DNA from: Strigomonas culicis
Taxonomy: Eukaryota; Euglenozoa; Kinetoplastea; Trypanosomatida; Trypanosomatidae
Direction: 5' to 3'
DNA: 64,000 bases
Assembly (NCBI GenBank): GCA_000482145.1
Contig: AUXH01000012.1
Span: forward strand, 19,985 to 83,984
Shown here: piece after piece, positions 54,624 to 64,000 of the stretch
How the letters are laid out: each line of letters begins with the position of its first letter
How positions within the stretch are numbered: position 1 is the first letter of the stretch
Program-made: the position numbers and the translations under genes
Notes under the pieces: model-generated
Told to the model about the DNA's origin: nothing
What the model saw: the letters and a program-made list of their open reading frames with translations, nothing else
Database searches by the model: none

Positions 54624-56045
54624 ATGCCAGCGGAAGGCTTTCCAGACAGTCGCATTGACCAAATGCTGGGAGAGCTGCAGCCCCTCTTCATCAAGCAATT
54701 CGGGGTGAAGAAGCCGGCGGATGTGGAGTGGCTCTTGTATAGCTTCGCCCCGGGACGCATTAATCTCATCGGCGAGCACGTGGACTACATGGGCGGCTTC
54801 GTGTGCCCCGCGGCGGTGCCGGACGGCACCCACATTGTCGCCGGCCGCCTGCGCAGCGCTGAGGAGCCCCCACCGGGTCTGCGCTTCTTCGTGACGTACG
54901 CCCAGGAGCACTTTGACGTGCCTAGCCTGCCCGTCCTGTCCGAGCGCGGGCTCAAGACGTGGCAGAAGTACATCGTAGGCGCCATCACGCTGCGACTGGC
55001 GTACCTCGGACTGTCGCTCGACGCACCGGAGCTGCGGGGTGTCTGCTTCGTGATTCACGGCACGGTGCCTGTGGGCGCTGGGCTGAGCGCCTCGGCCTCC
55101 TTCGGCGTCGCCCTGCTGTGTGCGCTCAACTCCGTCCTCACGGAGGACTACCGACGCGCCCGCACGACGCGGCTGCGCACGCATCGGTTGGTCCCGCTCA
55201 TCAGTCTGAAGGAGCGGCTGCTGATCGCGCAGCAGGCGCGGCAAATAGAGGCGGAGTTCTGCGGAACGGAGGTGGGCATGATGGGGCACTTCAACGCGGC
55301 GCTGGCGGAGGCGAACAAGTTCATGGTGATCGACTGCACCAAATGGACCTATCAGACGTGCGGCATGGACACCATCTCCGGCCACGGGTACGGCTGGCTG
55401 CTCGTCGACTCCATGATCCGGCACGACCTGATGGGCGACACGCAGACCGTCTTCAATGAAGTGCGTAGAGACCAGGAGATGGCGCAGAAGCGGATTGCCG
55501 CGAACCTGTTCAAGGGCTCGCCCTTCACGTTTTCGCAGCTGGTGCGCGCACCGCTCAAGTACACCAAGGACGGCGACGTGGTGAACTTTGTGAGAAAGTG
55601 TCAGCCCTTCCTGACGCCGGCGCAGTACGAGCGCAGCCTATACCAAGTGGAGGAGCAGCTTCGTGTGCTTCGCTTCCGCAAGCTCGTGCTCGACAGTCCC
55701 CACCTCACCAACAAGGAGCGTATCGAAAAGATCGGTGAACTGCTGAACCAGGCGCACGTCGGGATGCGGGATCTGCTGAAAATTACGGTTCCGGAGGCGG
55801 ATTACATTCACTTTCTCGCAAATGAGCATCCAGAGGTGGCGGGCGGCCGTCTGACCGGGAGCGGGTTCGGTGGCTGCATGCTGCTGCTCGTCAAGAAAGA
55901 CGCCCAACAGAAAGTAACGGAGTTCATTCAGCACCAATATCGGGAGCGTTTCGGTGGTGTCAACACGGTTTATCCTATTAACACCATCTGCTCGGGCATG
56001 TTCGTCGCGTCCCTCCGAGGCCATCAGGTGGAAGGAAAACTGTAA
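54624..56045 (+). CDS. Galactokinase-like GHMP kinase
   Basis: 473 residues, GHMP fold. The galactokinase signature FAPGRINLIGEHVDYMGG is at residues ~42-58, the ATP loop VPVGAGLSASASFG at about 148-161 and the C-terminal TGSGFGGCMLLLV near 411. Galactokinases phosphorylate galactose at C1, feeding UDP-galactose synthesis and glycoconjugates. The usual catalytic-Asp loop GxMDQF reads GMMGHF here, so the Asp of the active-site base is replaced by Gly at residue 221. The galactose-binding Arg (in GRINLIGEH) is present. This may be a galactokinase-like paralogue with altered or no kinase activity, or one that uses another base. The in-frame GTG upstream was not used; ATG 54624 is the first ATG. 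Confidence 0.82.
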   Translation: MPAEGFPDSRIDQMLGELQPLFIKQFGVKKPADVEWLLYSFAPGRINLIGEHVDYMGGFVCPAAVPDGTHIVAGRLRSAEEPPPGLRFFVTYAQEHFDVPSLPVLSERGLKTWQKYIVGAITLRLAYLGLSLDAPELRGVCFVIHGTVPVGAGLSASASFGVALLCALNSVLTEDYRRARTTRLRTHRLVPLISLKERLLIAQQARQIEAEFCGTEVGMMGHFNAALAEANKFMVIDCTKWTYQTCGMDTISGHGYGWLLVDSMIRHDLMGDTQTVFNEVRRDQEMAQKRIAANLFKGSPFTFSQLVRAPLKYTKDGDVVNFVRKCQPFLTPAQYERSLYQVEEQLRVLRFRKLVLDSPHLTNKERIEKIGELLNQAHVGMRDLLKITVPEADYIHFLANEHPEVAGGRLTGSGFGGCMLLLVKKDAQQKVTEFIQHQYRERFGGVNTVYPINTICSGMFVASLRGHQVEGKL

Positions 56046-56809
56046 TTGAGTGGCTGACTCATTGCGGCGTCAAAAGTGCGCTTGTATCTCAAGATACCCC
56101 CTTTTTTTGTTGTTTTACTTCTCCTGTTTTATTTTTGTGAATAATTCTGTTGTTATTACCATAGCTATTAATTGTACTTTTCCCTCTTTCCACTTATCGA
56201 AAACGGCATTACATTTTGTTTTTGCACTTTCTTTTCTTCCTCTCCAGCTTAATGAGAAAAACCTGTTGTATTTCTGTTTTCATTGTTGTAATCACCTTTT
56301 ATTTGCTTTTCCGTTGCAAGGGTGTCTAATACTTTGGTGGGATCTATATACATATCAATCATTCGCCTCGTGTGTTCTAATCGCTATGCATAAATCTATC
56401 ACTAACAGCATATGATTTAGAATTGCACACAAATATATTAACAGCATGTGTTTCCACACTCCTTATAAACTGAATTACATATTATGTTGTTGCTGGGATT
56501 GGGGTTAACCTTATCATAGGTCTGTTATTCACCACTAGCAGTCTTTGCCCATTTACTTCTGTCACCCACCCCCTTTCCTTCTCCTTCTTGTTCTCCTTTC
56601 GAAATTATACCTTCTGCGTTTTTTTTTAATACTTCTTTTGAGAGTTTACACCCATCGTGGACGGTGTCTCTTATTAGTGTTGTTTCTTGTCAAATAAGAC
56701 TGTTTTTTTTTCTTTTTACATCTCCGTTTAGCTTAACCGTTTTTTTCCTTCCTTATTATAAAAGAAAAAGAACTTAATTGATTAGTATTTGCACATTGTG
56801 TTATGTGCC
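56046..56809. other. Intergenic spacer
   Basis: 764 bp, no credible gene. T-rich with several pyrimidine tracts (for instance about 56704-56718 and 56744-56757). A short out-of-frame ATG at 56802 precedes the main start and would open a 6-codon uORF if retained in the mRNA. Confidence 0.5.
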
Positions 56810-59773
56810 ATGTCGTCACATCCTAGTATGACCTTTCTAGAAGTGGACAAGCTGAAGTTTCTAGAAGTGTCGCGTAAGCAGTATCGTTGCCACAAGAACC
56901 GGTTGGAGCCTCTTGTTCTCAGCGACTGGAGAGATTCCTTTTCTACCTTACTTCAGTGCACCGCGAACGATGCCGAATTGTTGTGTAACAAGGCAGAGCG
57001 GAGCCCGGCAGAATGCAGCGTCATCTTTGACGACGACCTCGGCCATACCTTGTACTTCAATTCGAACCTAGGCGAGGAGGAAAAAGCTTTCCCCAACCGA
57101 CTGAGCATGACCGAGTCGTCCTCTAATGAATCCCTCGCCTCGGGGGATACCAAGCCGTGCAGCGAGACGCACAAGACGTTCACCTCCAGGGGCGGGGTTG
57201 ACATTTTGGATGACCCCAAGCTGCTGGAGGCCGCGCTGCTCTCGCTGCACGTGTCGGCGCTGCAGGAGCAGGTGGGGCACGGCAACACGCCCATGTCAGG
57301 CCAGATGGCGGAGTTCCGCAACAACAGCAGTCAGACCAGCCTGTACAGTCTGTCCTCGTCGCCCAACATGCGCTTGGAGGGATCGCGGCGGAGCGGGTCG
57401 TGCTTCACCCTCGCGGACGCGCGCGAGGTGCTGCTCAGCCGCAAGAAAAGAGCCGCCCGCGGAGCCAGCCTGCACGGCTTCAGCCCGTTCGCGGAATTGG
57501 AAGCGTGCCAAGGGCACCTTTACATGAAGTCGCTTATTTCGGGCCACGCCGAGCTCATGACGTTGCTGGCGCTGCAGCAGTTTTTCTTCGTCCCGTTGGA
57601 CCCGTACGCGGTCAGCGGGACCAGGCATGCGCGACTGAACGACTTGTACTACCCGCTGCAGCACCCGCTGCTGCTCGTGCCGCACTCCTATGTGGCGTGG
57701 ATCATGCTGGCCGAAGCCGGCGCCGCCACGCGCGCGCACGTCAATGTAATGGGCGCGCACGGGTATCACATTTTGCTAAAGGGCGAGAAGCGTTGGCGCA
57801 TTGTGCACCCGCTCGACCGACACTTGATCACGGACTTGAAGACGGGTGAGCCGATGAACCTCTTTGAGATGGACTCCGCCAAGTGCCCGCACGCCGCACA
57901 CGCGCGCGTTTATGAGTACGTGCAGAGGGAGGGGGAGGCTCTTTTTCTGCCCAGCGATGCTTTCTATTCGGAGCTGTCCCTGACAGACACGACGGCGATC
58001 GCCATCGCGTTTATGGACAACTCCTGCACGGCCATGTATGAGAAGCAGAAGCGGAACCACGCCATCATCGCGCGAAAGGGGAAAACCGACCTCATGGACG
58101 CGGAGCTGACACCGCTGACCACCGTGGACGTTGTGATGTTCACCGGCGGCAGCGACGAGCTGGCGGCGCACAGCACGGCACGGAGGGGCGAGGTCGCCTC
58201 GCGCCGGCAGGATGTCTACATTTTGCGTAGTCTGACCGAGTTCACGCAGGTGATGTTTCCCGTGAACGAGCTCGGCGCGCGCATTGAGCTGGAGGCGCTG
58301 CAGCAGTGCTTCAGCACACTGGGTGAGGCCCTCCTCGCGCGAGAGGAGAAGCACTACGTGGTGGGCATCCCCCAAGGCTACCTGCTCTCCCAGGGCGATC
58401 GGCGGCTGCTGCTCTACTACCGCATCAAGCCCCACTCCCTCGCGATCATTCGAAAGTGTCTCGACGAGTGCAAGAAGCAGCTGCGCAATTACATTCACTG
58501 GTACCGTGGCGAGGCGGTGACGCTTCCCGCGATGGTCCCGTTCCACCACACGTGCTCGCACCAAGGCCGCATGGCGAACTTCATCCCGCTGTCCGTGCTC
58601 TTCGGCCAGTCGTGGCCCTTCGAGGTGGACCTGTGCGGCAGTCTCGTGTCGCTGGGCCGCGTCATCCTCGACAAGGCGTACCACCCCCTCGGCTTCATCC
58701 GACCCGCCTCCGTGTGGCACTACTCGCGCTTCCTGACGGAGAAGGGCGCCCTCACGGAGGAGTACGAGAGCGAGCGCGCGGCGGACTCCACTTCGCTCTC
58801 GACGAGCTCTCCGAGCGCGGAGCTCCGGCTGGAAAAGCACCTCGACCGCGGGTGGTGCCGCACCTTTCTCTTTTACTGCAGCCCGTCGCTGGAGAAGCCG
58901 GTGTCGATGCACCCGGTGCGCATCCATCACAACTTGCAAACGAAGGGCCATGTGGACGCCGTGCAGGACCGGCGATTTCTTCATCCGCTCAATGCGGACG
59001 AGGCGCCCGCCGCCTCAAAGGACTTCATCCCCCGTGTGCTGGAGTTCTCGTGGGACGTGGACATGCTGGAGAGCTACGGCATGGTGAGCCTCATCAAGCT
59101 CTCCAAGAAGCATGAGGCGCTGCGCGTGATTCGGGAGAAGATCATCGCATCCCCCTGCTTCCGGACCTTTCAAGCGTTTGTCATCGACCACGAATTGAAC
59201 GGGTTGGAACACCTGGCGGAGGACAGCGCCGACAAGACGATGGCCTCGGTGCTCTACTTCCTCTGCACACCCTCCGTCGTCGGCTACGTCAGCGGCACAT
59301 CGTCCGGTGCGGTGGGCAACGAGGACACGTCACTGGCGCTGGAGCCGCTGCAGCACTGTCCGAAGAACAGCTCCTTCACGCTGGAGCAGATGGAGCGTGC
59401 GACGGCGGAGTGGGACACCGTGTGCCTCACTTCCTCTGCCGCTTCAGCACTCCTCCAGTACCAGCACCACTCTTACATTGCCAACATTGTTACCCGTATA
59501 TGTAACTGGCTTTGCGACCAAGAGACGCACACGCATACTCCGTGTGAGGATGAGAAGGAAGCCTTGTTCGCGGAGCTGCGGCACATCCTCAGCCGAATGG
59601 ACGTCGAGCAGAAGGCAGCTGTCATGGAGGTGATAAAAATCAAACGCCTCAATCTGGAGGTACGACAAATGGGTCTGCGTCATCCCTTTTTCCCCCACGC
59701 CTATGACACAATCACCGCAAAGAAAGTGGAGGAAATCGAGAGCTTTACGTCACAGCTCTTGAGTGGTAGTTAG
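56810..59773 (+). CDS. Large protein with a degenerate JmjC/cupin-like domain
   Basis: 987 residues. The recognisable region is about 270-400: a JmjC-type barrel with YPLQHPLLLVPHSYVAWIML, then HVNVMGAHGYHILLKGEKRW and GEALFLPSDAFYSELSL. In active JmjC enzymes the HxD/E pair and a later His bind iron. Here the first site reads HVN, so the acidic ligand is gone, and the position of the later His is Glu or Tyr in PSDAFYSEL. Catalysis is therefore unlikely unless other residues substitute. The remaining sequence has Ser-rich, disordered parts (about 100-230) and helical regions near the C-terminus (LRHILSRMDVEQKAAVMEVI). No known name; possibly a scaffold on tRNA, histone or ribosomal proteins by analogy. 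ATG 56810 is the first in frame; the TTG upstream was not used. M at 56828 is an alternative start. Confidence 0.75.
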   Translation: MSSHPSMTFLEVDKLKFLEVSRKQYRCHKNRLEPLVLSDWRDSFSTLLQCTANDAELLCNKAERSPAECSVIFDDDLGHTLYFNSNLGEEEKAFPNRLSMTESSSNESLASGDTKPCSETHKTFTSRGGVDILDDPKLLEAALLSLHVSALQEQVGHGNTPMSGQMAEFRNNSSQTSLYSLSSSPNMRLEGSRRSGSCFTLADAREVLLSRKKRAARGASLHGFSPFAELEACQGHLYMKSLISGHAELMTLLALQQFFFVPLDPYAVSGTRHARLNDLYYPLQHPLLLVPHSYVAWIMLAEAGAATRAHVNVMGAHGYHILLKGEKRWRIVHPLDRHLITDLKTGEPMNLFEMDSAKCPHAAHARVYEYVQREGEALFLPSDAFYSELSLTDTTAIAIAFMDNSCTAMYEKQKRNHAIIARKGKTDLMDAELTPLTTVDVVMFTGGSDELAAHSTARRGEVASRRQDVYILRSLTEFTQVMFPVNELGARIELEALQQCFSTLGEALLAREEKHYVVGIPQGYLLSQGDRRLLLYYRIKPHSLAIIRKCLDECKKQLRNYIHWYRGEAVTLPAMVPFHHTCSHQGRMANFIPLSVLFGQSWPFEVDLCGSLVSLGRVILDKAYHPLGFIRPASVWHYSRFLTEKGALTEEYESERAADSTSLSTSSPSAELRLEKHLDRGWCRTFLFYCSPSLEKPVSMHPVRIHHNLQTKGHVDAVQDRRFLHPLNADEAPAASKDFIPRVLEFSWDVDMLESYGMVSLIKLSKKHEALRVIREKIIASPCFRTFQAFVIDHELNGLEHLAEDSADKTMASVLYFLCTPSVVGYVSGTSSGAVGNEDTSLALEPLQHCPKNSSFTLEQMERATAEWDTVCLTSSAASALLQYQHHSYIANIVTRICNWLCDQETHTHTPCEDEKEALFAELRHILSRMDVEQKAAVMEVIKIKRLNLEVRQMGLRHPFFPHAYDTITAKKVEEIESFTSQLLSGS

Positions 59774-60088
59774 TTAGCCTTACCGTTTTTTGGTGTTCAC
59801 ATCGTTATTCTCGTTGAAATGAAGAAGCGCAGTTGATAAGCCACAAAAGGACATCCGTTTTTTTTTTCTTCCAATAAGAAATGAACGCTAGTGTGTACCT
59901 CCAGTATCCGTCTGATTACACGACTTGGCTATGTTTGTGAACATGTGCTATGTAACTCTATTGTGTTTCTCTTTTACTCTCTCCATTTTTATTTGGCAGT
60001 GGATAAAGAGCTCCTATCTCTCACAAACAACTTGCATTTTCTTTTTTTTCCAGTTTTTCTCCTACATACCAGTGTCCTCTCCAGCGCC
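59774..60088. other. Intergenic spacer with candidate acceptors
   Basis: A polyT run at about 59859-59868, then pyrimidine-rich stretches with AG at 59998-59999 and 60052-60053. Either could be the spliced-leader acceptor for the acyl-CoA dehydrogenase gene. Confidence 0.5.
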
Positions 60089-61318
60089 ATGTTCCGCCGC
60101 TGCAGCAGCTCTCTTATGCTCCGCACCGCGCTCGCCCTGAGCGGCGCGGGCGGCAGCCCCATCCTGCCCGTCACCACTCTGACAGATGACGAAAAGATGC
60201 TCGTCGACACCGTCCGCTCCTACTGCCTCAAGCACCTTGCCCCTCGGTCCTTGGAAATGGATGAGAAGGGTGAGATGGACCCCATTGTCATCCAGGAGGC
60301 GTTCAACGCCGGCCTCATGGGCATTGAAACGCCGCATGAGTACGAGGGCGGTGATATGGGCTTTTTTGGCAGCCTGCTCGCCATCGAGGAGGTGGCGCGG
60401 CACGACCCCGCCATGTCCGTTGCGGTGGATGTGCAGAATACGTTGGTGAACAATATTTTCTTTCGCTACGGCAACGAGGCGCAGAAGAAGAACTACCTGA
60501 CGAAGCTCGCCACAAAACACGTGGGCTCCTTCTGTCTCACGGAGGCGACCAGCGGCAGCGACGCCTTTGCGCTGAAGACCCGCGCCGAAAAGAAGGGCGA
60601 TAAGTGGGTCATCAACGGCACCAAAATGTTCATCACCAACGGCGGAATTGCGGACATCTTCCTCGTCATGGCGAATGTGGACCCCAGCAAGGGCTACAAG
60701 GGCATCACGTGCTTTGTCGTGGACCGGACGGAGGGTGCGGGCCCCACTGTGGTGCGCAAGGAGAACAAGTTGGGTCTGCGCTCCAGCTCGACCGTCGAGC
60801 TACTATTCGAGAACGTGGAAGTGTCAGAAGCGAATATTGTCGGGGAAATCGGCCAAGGCTACAAGATCGCAATCAACATTCTGAACGAGGGCCGTGTAGC
60901 CATCGGTGCACAGATGATTGGTATTGCGCAAGGCGCGCTGGACATTGTCATGCCGTACATCTTTGAGCGTAAACAATTCGGCCAAGCGATCGGCGACTTC
61001 CAGGGAATGCAGATGCAGTACGCGGAAGTCATCACGAAGCTGCACGCCGCTCGCCTCATGACGTACAACGCGGGACGCAAGAAGCAGAATGGCGAGGACT
61101 TCATCCAGGACGCGGCCATGGCGAAGCTCTTCAGCTCGCAGGTCGCGGAGGAGGCCGCGAGTCGTGCCATTGAGTGGGCGGGTGGCATCGGCTTCATGAA
61201 GGACTTTGGGCTCGAGCGTTTCTACCGTGATGCGAAGATTGGTGCGATTTATGAGGGGACGTCTCTCATTCAACTGCAGACGATCGCCAAGCTTGTGAAG
61301 GCGCAGTATAAGAAATAA
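60089..61318 (+). CDS. Short/branched-chain acyl-CoA dehydrogenase (mitochondrial)
   Basis: 409 residues. The N-terminus (MFRRCSSSLMLRTALALSG) is a typical mitochondrial presequence. The acyl-CoA dehydrogenase motifs are all present: FCLTEATSGSDAFALKTRA for FAD and substrate, KWVINGTKMFITNGG, ERKQFGQAIGDFQG, and the catalytic base in IYEGTSLIQLQTIAK (Glu389). Position and surroundings of this Glu match the short/branched-chain (ACADSB-like, 2-methylbutyryl-CoA) group, which belongs to isoleucine degradation, and also fit short-chain enzymes. It would pass electrons to ETF in the mitochondrial matrix. The reading frame continues upstream to a GTG at 59891 through spacer sequence; the ATG at 60089 is the one that gives a targeting peptide. 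Confidence 0.92.
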   Translation: MFRRCSSSLMLRTALALSGAGGSPILPVTTLTDDEKMLVDTVRSYCLKHLAPRSLEMDEKGEMDPIVIQEAFNAGLMGIETPHEYEGGDMGFFGSLLAIEEVARHDPAMSVAVDVQNTLVNNIFFRYGNEAQKKNYLTKLATKHVGSFCLTEATSGSDAFALKTRAEKKGDKWVINGTKMFITNGGIADIFLVMANVDPSKGYKGITCFVVDRTEGAGPTVVRKENKLGLRSSSTVELLFENVEVSEANIVGEIGQGYKIAINILNEGRVAIGAQMIGIAQGALDIVMPYIFERKQFGQAIGDFQGMQMQYAEVITKLHAARLMTYNAGRKKQNGEDFIQDAAMAKLFSSQVAEEAASRAIEWAGGIGFMKDFGLERFYRDAKIGAIYEGTSLIQLQTIAKLVKAQYKK

Positions 61319-61874
61319 AAATTCGAAATATATGCTAGCGAAACATCATTTACTTTTTTATCATTTTAATTATTATTATTATCATTATGCATCGTTGCCT
61401 TTTATTTTTTGTCTTTCATTGTGAAGCGCTCAGCGGTATCCTTGAGTATTACGTTTTGATTGTGGATAAACTTGTTATGTATGTGGAGTGAGAGGGAAGT
61501 AAGGCTCGTTTAGCTGCTTTTTGTATTTGTGTATGTGTGTGATACTGAATCAAGTTGATCTCACGGATTCTTACTCCTAACGACCGTCCTCTTCCGTTCT
61601 CTTTTTTTTTTTTTTTGTGTGTGAACTCTTGTCAGCGCTATTGGATTTCTATAAGCACCTACTATTAAGCAGAGCATACACATAGGTACTGTACTTACTG
61701 GATGCTTAGTAACTGAAAGGAAAAAAAAATAGTATAATTGTTTCATAGCATTCTTCTCTAGAGCATTCTTGTTCTCATATATAATAAAGCGAATACCGAT
61801 ATCTATCGATTTATATATACACACGTATACTTATTTAAAGATACATCGTTTTTCAGCGTTCACTGGTATTCATC
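61319..61874. other. Intergenic spacer with ATT repeat
   Basis: No gene. An ATT repeat at about 61366-61382, a T run at 61601-61615 and AT-rich sequence 61770-61830. No clear acceptor tract stands out near the next ATG; the TTTTTCAG near 61850-61857 is the best candidate. Confidence 0.5.
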
Positions 61875-63776
61875 ATGATCATATTTTTCACTTTAACCGA
61901 TCTGCAAGGCAAGAAGTATAGAGTTTCTGCAGTCGCGTCGCCCTCAACCACCTCCGTTGGCGCCATCACGATACTTCGGAAACGTCTTGTCATCCCGGAG
62001 AGCGTCGAAATCGCGTTTTTCTTAGAAAATGATGTCCCCATCAAACACCTTACGGCGCCCCTGACCTCTCTCCGGAAACAGCGCGTCGGTTGCCTCCACG
62101 TCATGCAGCTGTATCTCAAGGTGGTGCTGGACGGGGCCACCGACGCACTCAAGCAGATCGATTTCACTGAGTTGGAGGAGATCACCGACGATGACGAGGA
62201 GGGCAACGACGTGGGCGACCACGCGCATACCGGCGTGCGCGGTGCGTTGGATAGCGACGCGGTCCCCAAGACGGCGCGCGTCATCCGGCCTAGTCCGCTG
62301 ACCGGGCGCCAGTCGCACAACGACAGTCCGCAGCCGCAGGCGGACGGCGCGACCCTCGTGCCGGTGCGCATCACGCGGCCGCAGACCGCGAGGGGGCCGC
62401 GCGATCCGGCGGAGCGCGTCACGAAGAAGAAGCCCAACGCGTCGCCGGGCGCAGACGCGCAGCGGGTGAGTCCGACCGCGACTAGGGCCGCCGGCGCGGT
62501 GGGGTCGACACGAGCGTCCCCGGGCCACGACGAGGATGCGGAGCTCACCACGGCGATGCAGGCGGAGAAGGTGCAGGGCGTTTTCCGCACCGGCTACGCG
62601 CGGCGGGACATCCCGCTTGCCGGCATCATTATGAAGGAGTACCCCAAGGTCTGCGAGAACGACGCCGCGCAGATCGTAGCGACCGTCAAGGACGATGAGC
62701 GGCTCATCCACCGCTCGTACGATAAGGCGTTTGTCGAGAAGTCGACCATCGATGGGGTCAGCGACGCACTCTACGCGCAGGCGCTCTCCGTCGGTATGGT
62801 GCACGGCATCGAGACCCGCAGCGGAAGCCTGCTGGGGCAGAAGTTAGCCTTTTACGGAGAGATGTGGACGGTGCGGCACAGCTGCTTCCCGAACGCCATG
62901 GCGCACTACGACGTGTACGCGGCCCCCTACACTGGGACTCTCCGCTGCGCACGCACTGGTGGTCTGAAGCAGGGGGAGGAGATCACGGTGTTGTACCGTC
63001 TTGCGGACTCGCAGTCGTTTCTGCTGTTGTCAAGGGAGCGCCGGCAGAACCTTCTGCGCCACCGGTACTTCTTCGACTGCAAGTGCTCTCGGTGCACTGG
63101 CACGGCCGTGCCGGCGGACGTTGAGGCGAGCCTGACGGGGGTCTTCTTCACAGACTCCTCCGTCGACAAGAACGAAGAGAAGCAGAAGGCGCTGTCGACG
63201 GAGATGCGCGAGGACTTCGACGTGCTCATGCTGATGGACGATACGGGGGTTGAGATCCAACTGTCCCTTCCCGGCAACGTGCCCCCGGTCGCTCGCACGA
63301 AGCAATGCAACCGCATTCTGGGTTTTCTTAGGAAGTACGGGAACAGCGATTCGGTGCTGCGCCTGAACGAACACCACTGGCGCATGAACCTCGCGCGCGC
63401 GGCGTACGTGCAGGAGACGGTGCGTCTGTGCGCCGTCAAGGGCGCCACGCCGGAGGCCCGCCGGCGCGACCCTACCAGCCGCAGTCTCTTCACGCCTACC
63501 AAGACCGTATACGACATTTGCCTCCGGCAGATGGCGGTGGAGGCTCAGTTCATCCCCTCCGGTCACCCCCACCGCCTGACGACCTATGAGTCGTTTCAGT
63601 TCCTCGTGAGTATCGTTCCTGCGAACATTGCGCAGAGTGTCATGCGCAAGGCGAACAACACGACACGGATTAATTGGAAGGAACTAGAGCAGACCAAGGC
63701 GGCGTGGGACATCCATAAGCGGACTGCACTGCCTCCGCAAGTGGCGAAGCGCGTGGCAGCACGTAAGGCAGACTAA
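61875..63776 (+). CDS. SET-domain protein (putative protein lysine methyltransferase)
   Basis: 633 residues. The SET region spans about 232-410: GVFRTGYARRDIPLAGIIMKE (SET-N), then the RHSCFPNA element (334-341, corresponding to NHSCxPN), LKQGEEITVLYR and the Cys cluster CKCSRC (402-407), which is a post-SET-like zinc site. The layout fits the SMYD/SET-protein group that methylates histone or non-histone lysines. The first ~85 residues form a beta-rich unit (FFTLTDLQGKKYRV) that may be ubiquitin-like, followed by an acidic and Pro/Arg-rich linker. The MYND finger usual in SMYD proteins is not visible. The C-terminal ~220 residues are helical. Substrate unknown. First ATG used. Confidence 0.78.
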   Translation: MIIFFTLTDLQGKKYRVSAVASPSTTSVGAITILRKRLVIPESVEIAFFLENDVPIKHLTAPLTSLRKQRVGCLHVMQLYLKVVLDGATDALKQIDFTELEEITDDDEEGNDVGDHAHTGVRGALDSDAVPKTARVIRPSPLTGRQSHNDSPQPQADGATLVPVRITRPQTARGPRDPAERVTKKKPNASPGADAQRVSPTATRAAGAVGSTRASPGHDEDAELTTAMQAEKVQGVFRTGYARRDIPLAGIIMKEYPKVCENDAAQIVATVKDDERLIHRSYDKAFVEKSTIDGVSDALYAQALSVGMVHGIETRSGSLLGQKLAFYGEMWTVRHSCFPNAMAHYDVYAAPYTGTLRCARTGGLKQGEEITVLYRLADSQSFLLLSRERRQNLLRHRYFFDCKCSRCTGTAVPADVEASLTGVFFTDSSVDKNEEKQKALSTEMREDFDVLMLMDDTGVEIQLSLPGNVPPVARTKQCNRILGFLRKYGNSDSVLRLNEHHWRMNLARAAYVQETVRLCAVKGATPEARRRDPTSRSLFTPTKTVYDICLRQMAVEAQFIPSGHPHRLTTYESFQFLVSIVPANIAQSVMRKANNTTRINWKELEQTKAAWDIHKRTALPPQVAKRVAARKAD

Positions 63777-63958
63777 AAGGGGCGGACGTGTAGCGGAGGC
63801 GAGTAGGCCTGTTAGCTTGATTGTTGAACGGGCGGATCCTTCATGATATTCCGCACTTCTTTTTTTTTTGCTTTGCTGGATTGGCGAATTATCATTCTGC
63901 AATTAATTGGATGTCGCACCGTAATAATCAAACACAACCTTTTTTCCTTTATTTTTGA

Positions 63959-64000
<42 letters not shown>
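63777..64000. other. Spacer to window end
   Basis: No gene. T run at about 63859-63869, AT-rich sequence and then the TA repeat listed below. The next gene is outside the window. Confidence 0.5.
63961..64000. repeat. (TA)n microsatellite reaching the window edge
   Basis: At least 20 TA units without interruption, running off the end of the window, so its true length is unknown. Such AT runs are common in trypanosomatid spacers and are prone to slippage or misassembly. Confidence 0.85.

Noticed and set aside
59891..60088. 66-codon extension of the acyl-CoA dehydrogenase
   Set aside because: Starts with GTG and runs across polypyrimidine tracts; ATG 60089 gives a normal presequence.
1..64000. 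Bacterial contig, CRISPR array, transposon or prophage
   Set aside because: No direct repeats with spacers, no transposase or integrase, and the gene content (Leo1, TRAPP, PPR, dolichol kinase) is eukaryotic and trypanosomatid-like.

Overview
The window looks like part of a trypanosomatid (kinetoplastid flagellate) chromosome. 28 intron-free protein genes all lie on the + strand. They are separated by roughly 250-980 bp of T-rich, gene-free DNA, in which polypyrimidine runs are followed by an AG shortly before the next ATG. That is the layout of a single polycistronic unit processed by spliced-leader trans-splicing and polyadenylation. Coding regions are GC-rich at third positions and spacers are AT/T-rich. 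The gene content fits a eukaryote with flagellum and mitochondrion (PPR protein, mitochondrial GTPase, TRAPP subunit, dynein light chain, Leo1). I cannot name the species. There is no strand switch, tRNA, rRNA, CRISPR or transposon that I can support.

Layout. 1-8.0 kb: end of a 3'-5' exonuclease/zinc-knuckle gene, a class I DnaJ, a Nudix hydrolase, a TPR-like protein and a DENN protein. 8.6-18 kb: a large PPR protein, a TYW4-type fusion for wybutosine synthesis, and dolichol kinase. 18.3-28.7 kb: a coiled-coil protein, a Tctex-type dynein light chain, a SpoU-family rRNA methyltransferase-like protein, the TRAPP subunit Bet5, a STRAD-like pseudokinase and a small basic protein. 29.1-34.2 kb: Leo1 of the PAF1 complex, a selenocysteine lyase/cysteine desulfurase-like enzyme, and an AT-hook protein. 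34.6-47.3 kb: a tandem array of five diverged MFS transporters. 47.9-63.8 kb: a large IQ-motif protein whose 5' end seems frame-shifted, an EngB-like GTPase, a galactokinase-like protein, a degenerate JmjC-like protein, a branched/short-chain acyl-CoA dehydrogenase and a SET protein. The window ends in a (TA)n run.

Most neighbours are functionally unrelated, as expected for a trypanosomatid transcription unit, so adjacency is weak evidence for joint function. The exception is the MFS array, which arose by local duplication. Its first two members share long identical blocks, which suggests recent duplication or gene conversion, and one member carries a seven-histidine run in its central loop. 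Other points worth a second look are several apparently degraded enzymes (STRAD-like pseudokinase, JmjC-like, galactokinase-like without the usual Asp, SpoU-like with weak motifs), the DnaJ with both a presequence-like N-terminus and a CaaX-like end, and the frame break in the IQ protein. Start codons were chosen as the first ATG after a plausible splice acceptor. In about ten genes the reading frame runs further upstream through non-ATG codons or hydrophobic translations of the polypyrimidine tract, and these extensions were not accepted.
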